Positions 55,422 through 63,989 of a stretch of DNA of 64,000 bases are shown piece after piece (position 1 is the stretch's first letter; each line of letters starts with the position of its first letter). Below the pieces are notes generated by a model. That model had not been told where the DNA came from, did no database searches, and saw nothing but the letters and a program-made list of their open reading frames with translations. This DNA is from Phycisphaerales bacterium (GTDB lineage Bacteria; Planctomycetota; Phycisphaerae; Phycisphaerales; UBA1924): assembly GCA_028279375.1 (NCBI GenBank), contig JANQNW010000015.1, positions 1 through 64,000 of the forward strand. The letters are read 5' to 3'. The translations under genes and the position numbers were made by a program.

Positions 55422-56981
55422 ATGGCCGACGGCGAGCAGGCGACAGGCAATATGACGGGACTAAGCGGATCGAGCGCTTCGGACGTGTCGACGGGGCGGG
55501 AGACGAGCGCGGAGAAGCCCCGCAAGGGGAGGCCGCGTTTTGAGCTGCGCTTCGGCGACGCGTGGGATTACGCCCCGGCGCCGGAGCGGGCGCCGTGCGA
55601 GATTGCAGATACGTATGGCCATTTCATCAACGGCAAGTTCACCAAGCCGACCGAGACGTTCAGCACGATCAATCCCGCGAACGAGGAGAAGCTCGCGAAG
55701 ATCGCGCAGGGCTCGACGCGTGATGTGAACAAGGCGGTCAAGGCCGCGCGAGAGGCGCTGCCGAAGTGGTCGCGCCTCAGCGGCAAGGAGCGCGGGAAGT
55801 ACCTCTTCCGCATCGCGCGGCGCATCCAGGAGCGGGCGCGGGAGTTGGCGATCCTTGAGACGAAGGATGGCGGCAAGCCTATCAAGGAGAGCCGCGACGT
55901 CGACATCCCGCTCGTCGCGCAGCATTTCTTCTACAACGCGGGCTGGGCGGACAAGCTGAAGTACGCCTTCGCGGGCGCCGAGCCGGGGCCGGTGGGCGTC
56001 TGCGGGCAGATCATCCCGTGGAACTTCCCGCTGCTGATGGCGGCGTGGAAGATCGCGCCGGCGCTGGCGTGCGGGAACACGGTGGTGTTGAAGCCTGCCG
56101 AGACGACGCCGCTGACGGCATTGCGGCTGGCGGAGATCTTCGAGGAGATCGAACTGCCGCCTGGCGTGGTGAATATCGTCACCGGCGCGGGCGAGACGGG
56201 CGCGGCGCTTGCCAATCACAAGGATCTCGACAAGCTCGCCTTCACCGGCAGCACCGAGATCGGCAAGGTCCTCGCCGGCATCGCGGCGCAGCGCGGGATT
56301 CCGATCACGCTCGAACTCGGCGGCAAGAGCCCGAACATCATCTTCGATGACGCGAGCGTCGATCAGGCGGTCGAGGGCATCATCAGCGGCATCTACTTCA
56401 ACCAGGGCCACGTCTGCTGCGCCGGCTCGCGCCTCTTCGTGCAGGAGGGCGTCGTCGAGGAAGTGATCGAGAAGCTGAAGATCCGCCTCGCATCGCTGCG
56501 CGTCGGCGATCCGCTCGACAAGAACACCGATGTCGGCGCCATCAACTCGAAGATGCAGCTCGAGAAGATCAAGGACTATCTGAAGATCGGCACGAAGGAA
56601 GGCGCCGAGCTGCACAAGGTCAACGGCAAGCCGCTGCCCAGCAAGGGCTACTACTGCTCACCCAGCTTCTTCACCGGTGTGCAGCAGAGCCATCGCATCG
56701 CGCAGGAGGAGATCTTCGGCCCGGTGCTGGCGATTCAGACATTCCGGACGCCCGAGGAGGCGATCAGCCGGGCGAACAACACGCCGTATGGCCTGGCCGC
56801 GGGCATCTGGACGGACAAGGGAAGCAAGATCTTCGAGATCGCGACGCGCCTGGAGGCGGGCGTCGTGTGGTGCAACACGTACAACAAGTTCGACGCGGCG
56901 AGCCCCTTCGGCGGCTTCAAGGAAAGCGGCTTCGGACGCGAGGGCGGGATGCAGGGACTGCGCCCGTATGTCTCACTTTGA
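55422..56981 (+). CDS. Aldehyde dehydrogenase
   Basis: 519 residues of the NAD(P)-dependent ALDH superfamily. IIPWNFPLLMAAWKIAPALA, KPAETTPLTAL, AFTGSTEIGK, Glu298 in LELGGKSPNI and the catalytic Cys332 in GHVCCAGSR are intact. EEIFGPVLAI and PFGGFKESGFGREGG follow. A hydrophilic extension of about 55 residues precedes the domain. In this operon the likely substrate is acetaldehyde from DeoC. Confidence 0.93.
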   Translation: MADGEQATGNMTGLSGSSASDVSTGRETSAEKPRKGRPRFELRFGDAWDYAPAPERAPCEIADTYGHFINGKFTKPTETFSTINPANEEKLAKIAQGSTRDVNKAVKAAREALPKWSRLSGKERGKYLFRIARRIQERARELAILETKDGGKPIKESRDVDIPLVAQHFFYNAGWADKLKYAFAGAEPGPVGVCGQIIPWNFPLLMAAWKIAPALACGNTVVLKPAETTPLTALRLAEIFEEIELPPGVVNIVTGAGETGAALANHKDLDKLAFTGSTEIGKVLAGIAAQRGIPITLELGGKSPNIIFDDASVDQAVEGIISGIYFNQGHVCCAGSRLFVQEGVVEEVIEKLKIRLASLRVGDPLDKNTDVGAINSKMQLEKIKDYLKIGTKEGAELHKVNGKPLPSKGYYCSPSFFTGVQQSHRIAQEEIFGPVLAIQTFRTPEEAISRANNTPYGLAAGIWTDKGSKIFEIATRLEAGVVWCNTYNKFDAASPFGGFKESGFGREGGMQGLRPYVSL

Positions 56982-57005
56982 GTCGATGGGAAAGGGACTG
57001 ATCAA

Positions 57006-57881
57006 ATGAATGCACGACTCGAAGTTACGAAGACCTACAAGATGTATGTGAACGGCGCATTTCCTCGCTCCGAGAGCGGACGATCGCTGCCCGTCGAAAG
57101 CGTCGATGGGAAGCACATCGGGCACATCTGCCATGCGTCGCGCAAGGATCTGCGTGATGCGGTGGGCGCGGCGCGCGGAGCCGTCAACGGCTGGAAAGCG
57201 CGAGCCGCGTACAACCGCGGGCAGATTCTCTATCGCATGGCGGAGATGCTCGAGGGTAAGGGCGAGGAGTTCGCCCAGGCGATCAAGCAATCCACGGGCG
57301 ATGATCTGAGGTCAGCGCGCAAGGAAGTAATCGCGAGCGTCGATCGCCTGATCTCATTCGCCGGCTGGGCGGATAAGTTCGCGCAGGTGCTGGGCTGCAA
57401 CAACAGCGTGGCCGGTCCCTATTACAACTTCACCGTGCCGGAAGGAACGGGCGTGTGTGTTGTGGTGGCGCCGGATGAGCCGTGCCTGCTTGGGATGATC
57501 TCGTTGATGGCGCCGGCGCTGTGCGGCGGCTGCACCGTGATCTGTGTTGGCAGCGAAGCGCATCCGATTCCGACGAGCATCCTGGGCGAAGTTTGCCAGA
57601 CGAGCGATGTGCCGAAGGGCGTGATCAATCTGCTCACGGGTCAGCGGGCTGAACTGCTGACGTGGATTGCCGAGCATCGCGGGATCGACGCGATCCACGC
57701 GGCCAATCTCGAGCATGACGAAGCGAGGCAGCTCCGTCTCGGCGCACAGGAGAACGTCAAGCGCGTGCGCGTACGCACGATCGACGATGACGCCTGGTTC
57801 GAGACAGAGGAGTGCGAGAGCCCGTGGTGGATCGAGCCCTTTGTCGAGATGAAGACGATCTGGCATCCTTCGTCAGCGTGA
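57006..57881 (+). CDS. Short aldehyde-dehydrogenase-like protein lacking catalytic residues
   Basis: 291 residues aligned to the first half of ALDH: VNGAFPRSESGRSLPVESVD, ATVGAARGAVNGW-type helices, VAPDEPCLLGMISLMAPALC and PKGVINLLTGQRAELLTWI. The strand that would carry FTGST and LELGG is replaced, and the catalytic Cys domain is missing altogether. This is not a random truncation: the deoC-ALDH-short ALDH triad recurs in other bacteria. A regulatory or structural partner of the full enzyme is more likely than independent catalysis. Confidence 0.8.
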   Translation: MNARLEVTKTYKMYVNGAFPRSESGRSLPVESVDGKHIGHICHASRKDLRDAVGAARGAVNGWKARAAYNRGQILYRMAEMLEGKGEEFAQAIKQSTGDDLRSARKEVIASVDRLISFAGWADKFAQVLGCNNSVAGPYYNFTVPEGTGVCVVVAPDEPCLLGMISLMAPALCGGCTVICVGSEAHPIPTSILGEVCQTSDVPKGVINLLTGQRAELLTWIAEHRGIDAIHAANLEHDEARQLRLGAQENVKRVRVRTIDDDAWFETEECESPWWIEPFVEMKTIWHPSSA

Positions 57882-57966
57882 GCCGTCGCCTCGAAAAGCA
57901 AGAGCTCAAGCTGGCGGGCAATGACGACAGCGAGTGAACTCGAGACGTGCGGATTAGAATGGCGTC

Positions 57967-58905
57967 ATGAGACATCGCCTGCCGCCTGCCGTGTTCGTCG
58001 TCGCCGGGCTGTTGTTCGCCTCGGGGTGTGCATCTGCTGACAAGGCACAGCCTGATCGGCTCTATATCGGCGCATGGAATATCGAGTGGCTGGATCAGCC
58101 AGAGCGGCGCTCAGGGCCCGCAAAGGGCGTCACGCGCGAGGCGGCGGATCTTGCCGATTACATCGAGTGGTCCGGCGTCTCCATGCTCTCGCTGCAGGAG
58201 ATCACGCGCAACGCCGATGACGGTTCGGCGCGCAGCGACACGCTCATCGAGACCTTCGCCATGGTGAGTGAGCGCACGGGCGGTCAGTGGGAGCACGTCG
58301 TGTTTCCGAGCTCGCGCAATCAGAACGTGGGCGTCGCGTGGGACATGACGCGCCTGACGCTGCTGAGCGAGCCTGACGGCTGGGAGATTCCGGTCGATCG
58401 ATCTGAAGGCAGCCAGGGGCGCAATCTCTGGTCGCGTCCGCCGCGCGCGATGCACTTCAGCACCGGCGACGGCAAGACGGATTTCGTCGTGATCCCCATC
58501 CATATGAAGAGCAACTACGGCGGGGACTTCTCGCAGCATCGGGCGGAAGAGGCTCGGGCGCTCGTCGATGCGCTACCGGCGGTGCGCGAGCGCTTCGGCG
58601 ATTCGGACATCGTGATCATCGGGGATACGAACAGTCCGAGTCATTCGGACGACTCGATCGCGGCGTATGAGGCGGCTGGATTCGTGGATCTCAATGACGA
58701 GGACGCCATCACCTACTGGCGCGGGACGGCGCTGGATCGGATCCTCGTGCCGGCGGATCAGCCGGAGTTCGAATCGCGTTTCTTCCTCGTGGGGTTCGAC
58801 TTGTATGCGGATCGCGTCGGCACGGACCTGCGCGGATTCAAGGTGCGCTGGTCGGATCATTTCATGGTCATCAGCTGGATCGAGATTCAGCCGGACGACG
58901 ACTGA
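57967..58905 (+). CDS. Endonuclease/exonuclease/phosphatase-family lipoprotein
   Basis: 312 residues. Signal peptide ending in FASGC (lipobox-like). The EEP fold follows, with all motifs: WNIEW (Asn), SLQEI (Glu), PIHMKSNY (His), GDTNSP (Asp/Asn) and WSDHF (Asp-His). The family cleaves phosphodiesters of DNA, RNA, lipids or nucleotides; an exported nuclease or phospholipase-type enzyme is likely. Its stop codon directly abuts that of the convergent gene. Confidence 0.85.
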   Translation: MRHRLPPAVFVVAGLLFASGCASADKAQPDRLYIGAWNIEWLDQPERRSGPAKGVTREAADLADYIEWSGVSMLSLQEITRNADDGSARSDTLIETFAMVSERTGGQWEHVVFPSSRNQNVGVAWDMTRLTLLSEPDGWEIPVDRSEGSQGRNLWSRPPRAMHFSTGDGKTDFVVIPIHMKSNYGGDFSQHRAEEARALVDALPAVRERFGDSDIVIIGDTNSPSHSDDSIAAYEAAGFVDLNDEDAITYWRGTALDRILVPADQPEFESRFFLVGFDLYADRVGTDLRGFKVRWSDHFMVISWIEIQPDDD

Positions 58906-60465
58906 TCAGAAGGGCGCCGGACCCCAGTTGCTGATCAGCAGCGCGATGTCGCCGGCGCCGACGACGCCGTCGAGATCCATGTCCGCTTCGAAATCATCCA
59001 TGCCCCAGCGCCCGAGCAGGACCGCGAGATCGACGGCGCTGATCTGCCCGTCCCCGTTGAGGTCTCCCGACTTCACGCGCGCAAACTCCGCGACGACCAT
59101 CAGGTGATCACTGGCGAGGCTGTCGTCGGCCTGCAGGCCGTACATGGCGAGCTCGCCGGAGTCCATCTTCGTGGTGTCCGGAATGAAGCCCTTCTCGAAT
59201 CGAAGCGGACCATCCTGAAAGGCGACAAGGTCGAGCAGACCGGGCGCGAAAGTGCCGGGGTCCGCATCGAAGTCGCGCCAGGTCGTGACGTCTTCGCCGA
59301 CGAGTTGGGGGATGAAGACGTGCGTCAGGTCCGGACCTTCGGCGTCGAGCCACATGTCGAGCGGCGTGCGCGATCCGACGAGATTCCAGTCGCCCATGAC
59401 GACGACGGGCGCATCGCGGTACTGCTCGAAGAACTCGCCTTCGAGGCCGTCGCGCAGTCCCTGGAGTGTCTGGATCATTTCCTCGGTCTCGTCGATGCGC
59501 TGCGCGTCTTCGCCGGATCCGATGTAGCCGCAGCACTTCGGGTGGATGCTGAAGACGATGATGGCGCCTCGTTCATCCCGAAAGTCCACGACGAGCGCGT
59601 CGTATCGACTGTTGTAAAGGTCGAGCGCGTAGATCGCCGCAGGAGCGCAGATCACGGTCCCGTTGTTCTTGTGCACGCGCCAGAATGCGCCGTCTTCGAG
59701 GGGGTCGGTCTGCTCGAGAAGCGTGTCGATGAATGTGCTGGTGTTGTTCCACTCTTCCTGGAAGCAGTAGACATCCGCATCGACGGCGTCGATGAGCCTC
59801 AGCAGCGCGTCCCGGCGTGGGAACTCGGGGCTGTTGTCGAGCAGGCCGTTGAAGAGGGTGTTCTGGCTGGCGATGCGGATGGTGTTTGGCGCGACGCGGT
59901 CCATCGACCGGCGCGTGGGCTCGGGCTCGGGCAGCGCGAACTGCCAGGTGATGTCCTCATCGAGAGAGTCGGCGCCGGAGAAGTTGAACGTGATGGTGTC
60001 GCCCAGGAACACGCCAACGGCGGCGAGATCGATGCGGACCTCGAACTCCGAGGCGGCGAATGTCGGCTGGCAGTTGAATCGCAGATCTGTCCAGGAGACG
60101 TTCCCGAAGAAGTTGCCATTGAGCAGGGCATTGCGCGCGCGAAAGTTGACGTTCAGGACATCGCCCGAAGGCACGTTGATGTCCATGCCGAGTGTGCCGT
60201 CGATGAAAAGGCCAGCCTGGAGATTGCGCACGGCGGTCGTGTCGAATCGCACGAAGAGGGTCGTGCCGAAGCTCTGCACGGAGACGCTGGTGATGTCGAA
60301 GACGCCGAGCTGATCTCCGGCTGGATCGGTCGCGATGGGGGCGACGCCCTGCCAGTCGTCAAAAAGGCCATCAGCCCGCGGCGGCGTCGGAGCGCCGGCG
60401 AGCGTGGCCGATACGAAGAGAAGATTGGGAAGCAGAAGAGCGGCCGCTCTTCTCGGCATGGGCAT
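58906..60465 (-). CDS. Secreted EEP-fold phosphoesterase with dockerin pair
   Basis: 519 residues. Signal peptide; an N-terminal beta-sandwich at about 30-185 (DGLFDDWQGVAPIATDPAGD, resembling CBM9/DOMON-type binding domains). An EEP domain at about 195-455 carries SQNTLFNG, CFQEEWN, FSIHPKCCG, GDWNLVG and SDHLMV. Two dockerin-type loops close the protein (GDLNGDGQISAVDLAVLLGR; DMDLDGVVGAGDIALLISNW). It combines binding, catalysis and attachment; substrate unknown. Confidence 0.85.
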   Translation of the reverse strand: MPMPRRAAALLLPNLLFVSATLAGAPTPPRADGLFDDWQGVAPIATDPAGDQLGVFDITSVSVQSFGTTLFVRFDTTAVRNLQAGLFIDGTLGMDINVPSGDVLNVNFRARNALLNGNFFGNVSWTDLRFNCQPTFAASEFEVRIDLAAVGVFLGDTITFNFSGADSLDEDITWQFALPEPEPTRRSMDRVAPNTIRIASQNTLFNGLLDNSPEFPRRDALLRLIDAVDADVYCFQEEWNNTSTFIDTLLEQTDPLEDGAFWRVHKNNGTVICAPAAIYALDLYNSRYDALVVDFRDERGAIIVFSIHPKCCGYIGSGEDAQRIDETEEMIQTLQGLRDGLEGEFFEQYRDAPVVVMGDWNLVGSRTPLDMWLDAEGPDLTHVFIPQLVGEDVTTWRDFDADPGTFAPGLLDLVAFQDGPLRFEKGFIPDTTKMDSGELAMYGLQADDSLASDHLMVVAEFARVKSGDLNGDGQISAVDLAVLLGRWGMDDFEADMDLDGVVGAGDIALLISNWGPAPF

Positions 60466-60594
60466 CAGCTGGGTCCTCCGCAGCTCATTCCCACGTCGGG
60501 GGAATGAGACGCACAGACTAACACGCGGTTCCGGGAATCCATTCCAAAACAGCGGTGGTGGGCGCCGGAGGCGACGAAATGGGGGATTCGCCCG

Positions 60595-62256
60595 CTAGCG
60601 CCGGCGTCGTCGGGCGAAGGCAAGCGCCCCGATCGAGAGCGCCATTGCGCCGGAGGGCGCAGGGATCACCGCGCTTGCAAAGAGCCATGAGCCGTCGGAG
60701 AGTTCGACGCGGAAGACGAACTGGCCGAGATCGTTGAGCGCGCGCGCGCCGCCGTCCTGACCGCCGGTTCCGTCATGCATCCGCAGGTCAGTGATGGTCG
60801 GCGCGTCGTCACCGCGCATGTCGCCGGCGAGCGGATCGCCCTCGCGCGCAACCAACTGGAGTCCGAGATCCGGATCGTACAGATAGATGGCCTCATCGTT
60901 CGTGCTGTCGACGCCTTCGCCGGTGAGACTGGTCAGGATCGCGGCCTGTCCGACGCCGTTGAAGCTGTAGTCGAATCTCCCCCCGAACTTGCCGCTGCCT
61001 GCGAAGATGAAGACGCCGTCGAGTTCTGGCGCCGGATCTCCGGCGCGCATTGCGATTGCGTAGTCAATCTCGCCGCGCGCGGCGCCGGGCGAGGCGATCA
61101 TGAGGGCTGCGTCGTTGACTTCGAACTCGACACCTTCTCCTTCGATCGTCGTCGTGAAGATGATGTCGCCCACGGCGTTGATCTCGGGGAATCGCGGGAA
61201 GAGGATCGATTCGCCTTCGTTGAGCACGGAGGGTTCGTCGCCCGAGTACGCGATGAGATCTGTTTCGGCTCCATTCGTCGTCCAGAGACCGTAGTTGTCG
61301 AAGACGCCTCTGGATTGGATTTCAGTGCGCGTGCTCGCCGTGTAGACGACTGTTCCTGCGTCATTGACGCCGCCGAGTTCAGGGAAGTTAATGACCGTTC
61401 CCATGGGACGGCCGACAGCTTGATCGCCCTCGCGCACGGCGGGCGTGAGGCCGGCCGGCGTGCCCATCCAGATGATGTTCTGCGTTTCCGGGTCGACATT
61501 GTCTCCCTGGAGGAAGCTCTCGACAGCGAGAAGTCCGTTTCCGTTGATAGCGCGCGGCCGGATGAGATTGCCGTAGAGCACGTCTTCGCCCATGAGCGGC
61601 GCGGGCTCGTTCTCGATCGCGACTTTCTGTGTCGCCATCGACGGCGCGCCGTACCAGAGGCCATCGTTGCTGAAGCCAGCGCGAGCGACGGGTATGACCG
61701 TGCCGTCGCCTCCGATGGGCGAGGAGAAGATCACGCTTCGATATTCCTCACCGATCTCGGCGCCGACCGCCTGCTCGCCTTCGAGGAGGATGTCGGTGAT
61801 GTCGCCATTGGGTTCGATCGTCCAGATTCCCCCGTCTGATGAACTGCCTGCTGGCCTGCGATCGCCGAGGAATACGATGCGCCCGGTGTCGGCGATGTTG
61901 ACGTTGTCGAAGAAGTTGAAGACCTCCATATCTGGCGCGCCCGGCGCGAGATCGCCCTCGCGCGCGACGATCGAGGCGCCGCCGGGACTCGTGAACAGGC
62001 CCTTGTAGATGACGATGTTGTCGGTGAACTCGACGCTTCCGCCCTCCAGGTGCGCTTCGACTGCGAACTGTCCGGCGTTGTTGATGGCGGGGAGGTCGAG
62101 GAAGGTGAATGTCGTGCCGTCGTCGAATCCCGGGGCGCTGGCGCCGGGGGCGAAGACGACCGCGTAGGGGTTTCCTCCGGCGATCGTCGTGGCGCTGACA
62201 GCGAGCGCAACGATGGACGCAGTTACAGCGATGACTGACGGGCGCATGTGCGACAT
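60595..62256 (-). CDS. Large exported repeat protein with PEP-CTERM-like anchor
   Basis: 553 residues: signal peptide (VTASIVALAVSATTIAGGN), a beta-propeller-like body with recurring REGD motifs at intervals of roughly 120 residues (IVAREGDLAPG, AVREGDQAVG, VAREGDPLAG) and NNAG/NDAG turns, and the tail VIPAPSGAMALSIGALAFAR followed by five Arg. Matches the DUF7453-type choice-of-anchor proteins. AGGAG upstream of the ATG at 62256. Probably a surface protein with protein- or sugar-binding blades. Confidence 0.8.
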   Translation of the reverse strand: MSHMRPSVIAVTASIVALAVSATTIAGGNPYAVVFAPGASAPGFDDGTTFTFLDLPAINNAGQFAVEAHLEGGSVEFTDNIVIYKGLFTSPGGASIVAREGDLAPGAPDMEVFNFFDNVNIADTGRIVFLGDRRPAGSSSDGGIWTIEPNGDITDILLEGEQAVGAEIGEEYRSVIFSSPIGGDGTVIPVARAGFSNDGLWYGAPSMATQKVAIENEPAPLMGEDVLYGNLIRPRAINGNGLLAVESFLQGDNVDPETQNIIWMGTPAGLTPAVREGDQAVGRPMGTVINFPELGGVNDAGTVVYTASTRTEIQSRGVFDNYGLWTTNGAETDLIAYSGDEPSVLNEGESILFPRFPEINAVGDIIFTTTIEGEGVEFEVNDAALMIASPGAARGEIDYAIAMRAGDPAPELDGVFIFAGSGKFGGRFDYSFNGVGQAAILTSLTGEGVDSTNDEAIYLYDPDLGLQLVAREGDPLAGDMRGDDAPTITDLRMHDGTGGQDGGARALNDLGQFVFRVELSDGSWLFASAVIPAPSGAMALSIGALAFARRRRR

Positions 62257-62384
62257 CTCTCGAACTCCTGACTCACCTTTTCTCTGACGCTCCCGTGCGA
62301 GGAGCGCGGTCCCTGTGTGCAGGGGTCAGGATACCGCCGGGGGGATCGGGAGTGGTGTGGAGATTTCGGTCGCGTCGGGACACG

Positions 62385-62978
62385 TCAGGCCATGCGATGC
62401 GATTCGGCGGCCGCGGCCTCGAGTGGTTTGCGGAGTCGTTTGCCGCGCGGCGTGAGCTGGTACTCGACCTGGGGCGGGTAGTCGTCGTACACAACGCGAT
62501 CGACGAGGCGCTCGGACTCGAGGTCCTTGAGGGCGAGGGTGAGGGCCCGCGCGGTGACGCCGGGGAGGGCGGCGCGGATCTCGCCGAATCGCCTTCTGCG
62601 ACACGCAATCGCCCAGATCGCGGGCATCGACCACTTGCGCAGGGCGACCTGTCGGATGCCGAGGGCGTCAATGATGGCGAGGAGGCGTGCGCAGGGGGAA
62701 CCAAGGGGGGCGCCTTTGTCGGTGAGGATGTACTCGGGGCGCATGGGGTGGCCGTAGCCGGGATTCTTCATGACGCAGCCGGCTTCGATGAGCGCTTCGA
62801 GGGTGCGTTTGATGGTGTCCCGCCCGGCGCCGAGCGTCTTGACGAGCGTGACGAACTTGGCGCCCGCGGAGCGATGGAGCTCCGCGAGTATGGGGACGGC
62901 CCAGCGGTGATGGAAGAGCTCTGGGCGGAGCATGACTTCCAGCTCGGCCTCCTCGATGGTGGTGAAATCTGCAACCAT
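62385..62978 (-). CDS. Tandem HxlR-type winged-helix regulator
   Basis: 197 residues consisting of two HxlR/MarR-like winged helices in one chain: about 10-100 (FHHRWAVPILAELHRSAGAK, GRDTIKRTLEALIEAGCVMK, PEYILTDKG) and about 110-190 (LRKWSMPAIWAIACRRRRFG, VTARALTLALKDLESERLVD, VEYQLTPRGKRL). Ordinary HxlR proteins are about 110 residues and dimerise; here the dimer is fused. The ATG at 62978 has AAGAGG upstream. Divergent from the VOC genes across a 100-bp region with a palindrome, so it probably controls them. Confidence 0.82.
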   Translation of the reverse strand: MVADFTTIEEAELEVMLRPELFHHRWAVPILAELHRSAGAKFVTLVKTLGAGRDTIKRTLEALIEAGCVMKNPGYGHPMRPEYILTDKGAPLGSPCARLLAIIDALGIRQVALRKWSMPAIWAIACRRRRFGEIRAALPGVTARALTLALKDLESERLVDRVVYDDYPPQVEYQLTPRGKRLRKPLEAAAAESHRMA

Positions 62979-62994
62979 GCCTCTTGACAAGAAG

Positions 62995-63007
62995 TATATC
63001 TGATATA
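62995..63007. promoter_or_regulatory. Candidate operator TATATC-T-GATATA
   Basis: A perfect 6-bp inverted repeat around a single T, in an AT-rich patch between the HxlR gene and the first VOC gene. TTGACA at 62984-62989 could serve as a plus-strand -35, placing the operator over the spacer/-10 area. Confidence 0.6.
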
Positions 63008-63078
63008 AAAATAAGTCAAAGCCCGGATCCGGTGGATTCGGCGAAAAAGTTCAACCTGAAGAAGGACGAGGTGGACCG

Positions 63079-63459
63079 ATGGGGCTCGAGCTTGGATTTG
63101 ACGGCGGACTGAACTGCGCCCACAGCGTGAGGGACCTGGAGAAGGCGATCCAGTGGTACAGCGATCATCTTGGGTTCACGCATCTCTACACGAAGGACGA
63201 GATGGGCTGGTGCGAGATGGCGACGCCGATCAAGGGCGTGAAGATGGGTCTGTCGCAGGTGGAGGAGGTCGAGCCGAAGGGGGGCGCCACGCTGACGTGG
63301 GGCGTGCAGGACATCGACAAGGCGCGATCGGCGCTGGAGTCGAGGGATGTGCCCTTTGATGGCGACACGATTCGTGTGCCTGGAATGGTCGCGCTTGCAA
63401 CCTTCTATGACCCCGATGGGAACAAGATGATGCTCTACGAGGATCTCGGCGGCCAGTGA
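63079..63459 (+). CDS. VOC-family (glyoxalase-fold) protein, cytoplasmic
   Basis: 126 residues, two beta-alpha-beta-beta-beta units. Typical VOC layout: NCAHSVRDLEKAIQWYSDHL, GFTHLYTKDEMGWCEMATPI, VQDIDKARSALESRDVPFD, ATFYDPDGNKMMLYEDLG with a terminal Glu as metal ligand candidate. Members include glyoxalase I, dioxygenases and resistance proteins; substrate unknown. GAGGT upstream of the ATG at 63079. Confidence 0.85.
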   Translation: MGLELGFDGGLNCAHSVRDLEKAIQWYSDHLGFTHLYTKDEMGWCEMATPIKGVKMGLSQVEEVEPKGGATLTWGVQDIDKARSALESRDVPFDGDTIRVPGMVALATFYDPDGNKMMLYEDLGGQ

Positions 63460-63509
63460 ATCGCCGGCGATCCGAGTCTTCCGGGGGGGAGACAACGAGG
63501 AGCTCTGCT

Positions 63510-63989
63510 ATGAGACAACTGAAGAGGAACGGGATTCTGGTCGGGATGACGATCTCGGCGATGGCGCTGGCGACGGCGCTGTTGATCTCAGATCGAGCGC
63601 GCGCAGGTCATCACGAGAAGGAGCACATCCGCTGGCAGCCGACGCTGCTTGTGCAGTTGCAGGTCGCCGACCTTGATCGCGCGATCGACTTCTACACGAA
63701 CACGATGGGCCTGAAGCTGGAGCTGCGCAACGAGGCGCTGCAATGGGCGCGCATCGATCCGGGTATTCCCGGCGTGACGATCGGGCTCGGTGTCGGGGAG
63801 CATCCCGGCAGCGGATCCGCTTCGATCAACCTCGGCGTCGGACGGATCGAGGAAGCGCGGGCGATTCTCGAATCGCGCGGCGTCGTCTTCGACGGTCCGA
63901 CGCTCAACATTCCCGGCGTCGTTCAACTCGCCGATTTCAAGGATCCGGATGGCAATCGGATTCGACTCGCCGGACACTCATCCAAATGA
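63510..63989 (+). CDS. VOC-family protein, exported
   Basis: 159 residues. Signal peptide (MTISAMALATALLISDRARA) followed by a full VOC unit: QLQVADLDRAIDFYTNTMGL, WARIDPGIPGVTIGLGVGEH, GRIEEARAILESRGVVFDGP, LADFKDPDGNRIRLAGH. The ATG at 63510 has GAGGAG eight bases upstream. 50 bp after the cytoplasmic VOC gene, so likely cotranscribed. Export of a VOC protein is uncommon. Confidence 0.83.
   Translation: MRQLKRNGILVGMTISAMALATALLISDRARAGHHEKEHIRWQPTLLVQLQVADLDRAIDFYTNTMGLKLELRNEALQWARIDPGIPGVTIGLGVGEHPGSGSASINLGVGRIEEARAILESRGVVFDGPTLNIPGVVQLADFKDPDGNRIRLAGHSSK

Noticed and set aside
59104..60507. Open frame antisense to the EEP/dockerin gene
   Set aside because: Val/Glu-rich shadow frame; the opposite strand has signal peptide, catalytic motifs and dockerins.
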